Source: JAKEGN01 sp964465665 (lineage in GTDB: Bacteria > Pseudomonadota > Gammaproteobacteria > Steroidobacterales > Woeseiaceae). Taken from it: a stretch of 8,332 nucleotides of DNA. This document shows, in pieces, positions 6,226-8,332 of the stretch (within the stretch, counting starts at the first letter, position 1; each line of letters starts with the position of its first letter). The stretch is taken from contig CAYXKM010000036.1 in the NCBI GenBank assembly GCA_964465665.1, positions 1-8,332 on the forward strand, read 5' to 3'. Position numbers and translations under genes: made by a program. The notes beneath the pieces are model-generated. The model was not told where the DNA came from. It saw only the letters and a program-made list of their open reading frames with translations, and searched no databases.

Positions 6226-6531
6226 CTATTCACCGCCCAGGAAGTCGATATGACTGCCTTCGGCTAGTCGCACGTATGCTTTCTTCCACGCAGCGCGGCG
6301 CCCGCGGGTCGCGCCATGCCGCTTCATCTTGCCGGCATAGTTCACGACCGTAACGTCCTCGACCTTTACTTCAAACATCAGCTCGACAGCCTGACGGATG
6401 TCTTTCTTGGTCGCATCCGTTCGGACCTTGAACACGATCTGATTGCCGGTCGCTGCTTCGTGTGCTTTCTCGGAGAGGTGCGGCCCGTAAATCACCGTCA
6501 TGAGTTTTTCCTGGTGGACACTTGCGCTCAT
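6226..6531 (-). CDS. rplW: 50S ribosomal protein L23
   Basis: L23 sits at the tunnel exit and is the docking site for trigger factor and SRP. The start chosen gives 101 aa (E. coli 100), beginning MSASVHQEKLMTVIYGPHLSEKA. Glu21 in the PHLSEKA motif aligns with E. coli Glu18, the trigger-factor contact. Other blocks are DATKKDIRQAVELMFEVKV and RRAAWKKAYVRLAEG, and the end DFLGGE is typical. The ATG at 6531-6529 overlaps the rplD stop (ATGA) and has GAGGAG 8 nt upstream, which decides this start over the open frame running to 6627 and over Met11. Translation is probably coupled to rplD. Confidence 0.97.
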   Translation of the reverse strand: MSASVHQEKLMTVIYGPHLSEKAHEAATGNQIVFKVRTDATKKDIRQAVELMFEVKVEDVTVVNYAGKMKRHGATRGRRAAWKKAYVRLAEGSHIDFLGGE

Positions 6532-7130
6532 GACAACCGCTCCTCGATCAGCTTCAGCGCCGGCAGCGAGATCAAAACCTTTTCGAAACGCATCAGCACG
6601 ACAGGATCTATGGACGAAGCATCGCAAATGCCGACATTCGGCAAGTTGCGCGCCGACAGAAATATCTTCTCGTCGAACGCTTCGTTCACGATCAGAACGT
6701 TGCTCAGATCGAGTTTTTTCAGCATCGTCGCAAGCTCTTTCGTCTTTGGCGCCTGCATCTTGATCGACTCGGTAACAACAAGGCGATCCTGCCGCACCAG
6801 CTCGGAGAAAACAGATCGCAGCGCGGCCCGGTACATCTTTTTGTTCACTTTCTGCGAGAAATCACGCGGGCTGGCAGCAAACGTACGGCCGCCACCGACC
6901 CAGATCGGACTTCGGATCGTGCCGGCACGCGCACGGCCTGTACCCTTCTGGTTCCAGGGCTTGGTACCGCCGCCTCGGACTGCCGCACGGTTCTTCTGTG
7001 CTTTGGTGCCGGCCCGGCCACCTGCCAGAAAAGCGGTCACAACCTGGTGAACCAGCGGCGCATTGAATTCCGCGCCGAACGTTGCTTCTGCGACATCGAC
7101 GGTGCCGCTGCCCTGCATCTTCAGCTTCAC
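6528..7130 (-). CDS. rplD: 50S ribosomal protein L4 (GTG start)
   Basis: L4 lines the narrow part of the peptide exit tunnel; in E. coli it is also the feedback regulator of the S10 operon. The chosen start gives 200 aa (E. coli 201), beginning (M)KLKMQGSGTVDVAEATFG. The start is GTG at 7130-7128, overlapping the rplC stop by 4 nt (GTGA), with GAGG 8 nt upstream. The conserved extended loop has KPWNQKGTGRARAGTIRSPIW (residues 57-77). The globular part contains VNKKMYRAALRSVFSELV and ends LKLIEERLS. The frame is open further upstream inside rplC, but only in shadow. An ATG at codon 5 is a less likely start. Confidence 0.97.
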   Translation of the reverse strand: MKLKMQGSGTVDVAEATFGAEFNAPLVHQVVTAFLAGGRAGTKAQKNRAAVRGGGTKPWNQKGTGRARAGTIRSPIWVGGGRTFAASPRDFSQKVNKKMYRAALRSVFSELVRQDRLVVTESIKMQAPKTKELATMLKKLDLSNVLIVNEAFDEKIFLSARNLPNVGICDASSIDPVVLMRFEKVLISLPALKLIEERLS

Positions 7131-7777
7131 GACGCATTCCTCGATTTGACCGCCGGGCGGACGTAGACGGCGCCGCCGCTGTGTCCCGGAACCGCGCCTT
7201 TCACGAGGATCAGGTTCTTGTCCGCGTCGATACGTACGACTTCGAGGTTCTGCACGGTACGCCGAACGTTGCCCATGTGACCGGACATTTTCTTGCCCTT
7301 CCACACGCGACCCGGTGACTGGTTCTGACCGATCGAGCCCGGCGCGCGGTGCGAGAGCGAGTTGCCGTGGGTCGCGTCCTGCGCAGCGAAATTGTGCCGC
7401 TTGATAGTTCCTGCGTAGCCCTTGCCGATCGACGTGCCGATCACATCGACGAGCTGGCCGACCTGGAACTGGTCAACGCGGATCTCCGAGCCGGGAGCGA
7501 ATTCGCCCTGGTCCCGCTCATCGAGGCGAAACTCCATGGTCAGATCACCGGCATCGACCTTGGCCGCAGCAAAATGGCCGGCCCGCGGTTTGGATACGTG
7601 GGACGACTTCCTGCTGCCGGCAGTTACCTGCAGCGCACGATAGCCGTCGTTCTCCACGGTCTTAACCTGGGTTACGCGGTTTGGTTGTGCCTCGATCACG
7701 GTAACGGGGATGGAATCACCCTCTTCCGTGAAGACACGCGTCATGCCGCACTTGCGGCCAACAAGACCCATTGTCAT
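7127..7777 (-). CDS. rplC: 50S ribosomal protein L3
   Basis: L3 initiates 50S assembly and reaches towards the peptidyl transferase centre. The start chosen gives 216 aa (E. coli 209), beginning MTMGLVGRKCGMTRVFTEEG. The motif GSIGQNQSPGRVWKGKKM spans about residues 147-164, and Gln153 aligns with E. coli Gln150, the target of the methyltransferase PrmB. The signature DATHGNSLSHR precedes it. The ATG at 7777-7775 has GAGG 8 nt upstream (7786-7789). The frame stays open 74 codons upstream to 7999, but that stretch contains a REP-like palindrome and hairpins and is not L3. The second ATG at 7771 is possible. It ends TGA, overlapping rplD. Confidence 0.97.
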   Translation of the reverse strand: MTMGLVGRKCGMTRVFTEEGDSIPVTVIEAQPNRVTQVKTVENDGYRALQVTAGSRKSSHVSKPRAGHFAAAKVDAGDLTMEFRLDERDQGEFAPGSEIRVDQFQVGQLVDVIGTSIGKGYAGTIKRHNFAAQDATHGNSLSHRAPGSIGQNQSPGRVWKGKKMSGHMGNVRRTVQNLEVVRIDADKNLILVKGAVPGHSGGAVYVRPAVKSRNAS

Positions 7778-7888
7778 CTCATAAACCTCGCGCCGACTGC
7801 GATTGGCCGACGTCAATCCAAAACGGTTTCGTTGTATCTGTTCGTTGCTACGCACCGACTTCGGTTGGCCGGTGCTGTTTGTATCTTT

Positions 7889-7920
7889 GGCTCCGCTGTC
7901 GCCTGCGATGCAGGCTCCTA
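7889..7920 (-). repeat. REP-like (TAGGAG-type) palindrome, copy 2
   Basis: The minus-strand sequence starts TAGGAGC, preceded by G at 7921 (so GTAGGAGC), and folds into a perfect 6-bp stem GCCTGC/GCAGGC with loop ATC (7901-7915), followed by GACAGCGGAGCC. It is in the same orientation as copy 1 at 2222-2253 and identical at 23 of 32 positions. Stem positions 3 and 4 differ from copy 1 but with matching changes on the other arm. The form is typical of gammaproteobacterial REP elements. Confidence 0.7.
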
Positions 7921-8000
7921 CAGGACATTCGTGACTTCGCTCGTACCGCTTCCGCCTGCCCTTCAGACACGCGAAAGGGCCAGCCATCCAGCGAAACAAG

Positions 8001-8102
8001 TCACTTATGTTCCACCGCTTGAAGCTGACCCTGATCCGGCACGTTGACCGGCTTTCCGGGATTTGCCGAGTACACGCCTTGGGTTTTGGGTGTACCTAAC
8101 AT
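8001..8102 (-). other. Possible 33-codon leader ORF (doubtful)
   Basis: A frame in the rplC leader runs from ATG (8102-8100) to TGA (8003-8001) and would encode 33 residues beginning MLGTPKTQGVYSANPGK and ending VEHK. The same frame is open upstream as far as 8210, about 69 codons in all. There is no Shine-Dalgarno before the ATG, and the stretch overlaps the GTACAC/GTGTAC hairpin. I recognise no family. It may be chance in a GC-rich sequence, a leader peptide, or part of a structured RNA. Confidence 0.15.
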
Positions 8103-8186
8103 TTGAGCGTTGCGGGCCAATCCAGCCCCGTTACGCCTTTCAAGATCCTGGCCGACTCCCGACCGGCCAGATTCTGCGAGCCCGCC

Positions 8187-8214
8187 ATTATACGGCGGAA
8201 AAGCCCCAGTTCAA
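8187..8214 (-). promoter_or_regulatory. Sigma70-type promoter reading into rplC
   Basis: The -10 box TATAAT (8192-8187) is a perfect consensus. A -35 box TTGAAC (8214-8209), matching TTGACA at four of six positions, lies 16 nt upstream. The bases after the -10 are GGCGGGC, a GC-rich discriminator of the kind found at ppGpp/DksA-sensitive ribosomal promoters. The -10 is flanked by CCGCC and GGCGG, an inverted repeat. Transcription should start near 8181-8179, giving a leader of about 400 nt. The -35 box lies in the 3' arm of the hairpin that follows rpsJ. Confidence 0.7.
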
Positions 8215-8242
8215 GCCAAAAATGGCCTGAACGGGCCCTTTT
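8199..8242 (-). terminator. Terminator-like hairpin after rpsJ
   Basis: Three bases after the rpsJ stop, a 10-bp stem with one G-U pair (8223-8232 with 8209-8218) closes a TTTT loop. An outer GCCC/GGGC helix (8233-8236 with 8203-8206) extends it across a 2-nt bulge. On the minus strand it is followed by TTTTCC, a short U run; on the plus strand by TTTTTCTT, a better tail. It could therefore work in both directions. On the minus strand it may stop or attenuate transcription between rpsJ and rplC. Confidence 0.6.
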
Positions 8243-8245
8243 TCT

Positions 8246-8332
8246 TCAGTTCAACTTGATCTGCACATCGACGCCAGCCGGCAGCTCCAGCTTCATCAGG
8301 GCATCCACGGTCTTGTCGGTGGGATCCACGAT
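8246..8332 (-). CDS. rpsJ: 30S ribosomal protein S10, 3' end (cut by window edge)
   Basis: S10 belongs to the 30S head and, as NusE, pairs with NusB in antitermination. Only the last 28 residues are visible. They begin [20 protein letters not shown] and end VDVQIKLN before a TGA at 8248-8246. This matches the end of E. coli S10 ([20 protein letters not shown]...). Its start and upstream signals lie beyond the window. Normally rpsJ opens the S10 operon a short distance before rplC; here 468 nt with a terminator-like hairpin and a promoter intervene. Confidence 0.95.
   Translation of the reverse strand: [28 protein letters not shown]

Larger units (their letters stand above)
7778..8181 (-). 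promoter_or_regulatory. Long structured leader upstream of rplC
   Basis: About 400 nt separate the predicted promoter from rplC, far more than the usual rpsJ-rplC spacing. In the mRNA sense the leader holds several inverted repeats: a 7-bp stem CTGGCCG/CGGCCAG (8148-8170); a long imperfect hairpin TTGA-GCGT-CGGG with matching 3' arms (8103-8143); GTACAC/GTGTAC (8070-8095); GCCCTT/AAGGGC (7958-7980); the REP-like palindrome (7889-7920); GCACCG/CGGTGC (7852-7875); and GATTG/CAATC (7801-7818). A distant pairing of 8115-8123 with 8059-8067 (8 of 9 pairs) would compete with the 8103-8143 hairpin. This is what a regulatory leader could look like. I do not recognise it as a known L4 or other ribosomal-protein leader. 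Confidence 0.55.

Noticed and set aside
7832..7886. 8-nt direct repeat AGATACAA in the leader
   Set aside because: Two short copies 46 nt apart without a third copy or regular spacing are not enough for a repeat array or binding-site claim.
8096..8188. 30-codon frame starting at the ATG inside TATAATGG
   Set aside because: Its ATG overlaps the -10 box, so a transcript starting near 8180 would not contain it, and it has no Shine-Dalgarno.
1..8332. Search for tRNA, rRNA, CRISPR, insertion sequences or phage genes
   Set aside because: Nothing of this kind was seen; apart from the two REP-like palindromes the window is core ribosomal-protein genes.

Overview
The window is a near-complete ribosomal-protein supercluster. 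Every real gene lies on the minus strand, so it is transcribed from high to low coordinates. The order is rpsJ (3' end only), rplC, rplD, rplW, rplB, rpsS, rplV, rpsC, rplP, rpmC, rpsQ, rplN, rplX, rplE, rpsN, rpsH, rplF, rplR (5' part only). This is the classical S10 operon fused to the start of the spc operon. Protein lengths and sequences match the proteobacterial, most likely gammaproteobacterial, versions: L5 and L6 are 179 and 177 aa, S14 is the 101-aa form without a zinc knuckle, and L22 is 110 aa. GTAGGAG-type palindromes in two gaps also suit Gammaproteobacteria. A finer placement (for example a Xanthomonadales-like or related environmental lineage) would be a guess.

Layout. 8246-8332 is the end of rpsJ. 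7778-8245 is an unusually long 468-nt non-coding gap. It holds, in transcription order, a terminator-like hairpin, a strong sigma70-type promoter with a GC-rich discriminator, and a leader of about 400 nt rich in inverted repeats, including a REP-like palindrome. 3046-7777 is rplC to rpsQ, tightly packed, with 4-nt overlaps at rplC/rplD, rplD/rplW and rpmC/rpsQ, a 1-nt overlap at rplP/rpmC, and one looser 88-nt gap before rpsS. 1-2992 is the spc part, rplN to rplR, with gaps of 25-64 nt. The gap before rplE carries a second REP-like palindrome followed by a GNRA-capped hairpin that touches the rplE Shine-Dalgarno sequence.

How it works together. All proteins are structural components of the two ribosomal subunits: 30S S10, S19, S3, S17, S14, S8; 50S L3, L4, L23, L2, L22, L16, L29, L14, L24, L5, L6, L18. 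Co-transcription and overlapping start/stop codons keep their synthesis matched. In E. coli the S10 operon is controlled by L4 through a leader upstream of rpsJ, and the spc operon by S8 near the rplE start. Here the visible promoter and long leader lie between rpsJ and rplC instead, which would uncouple rpsJ from the rest. That leader, with mutually exclusive pairings, is the strongest candidate for something undescribed in this window. The coding sequences themselves look ordinary.
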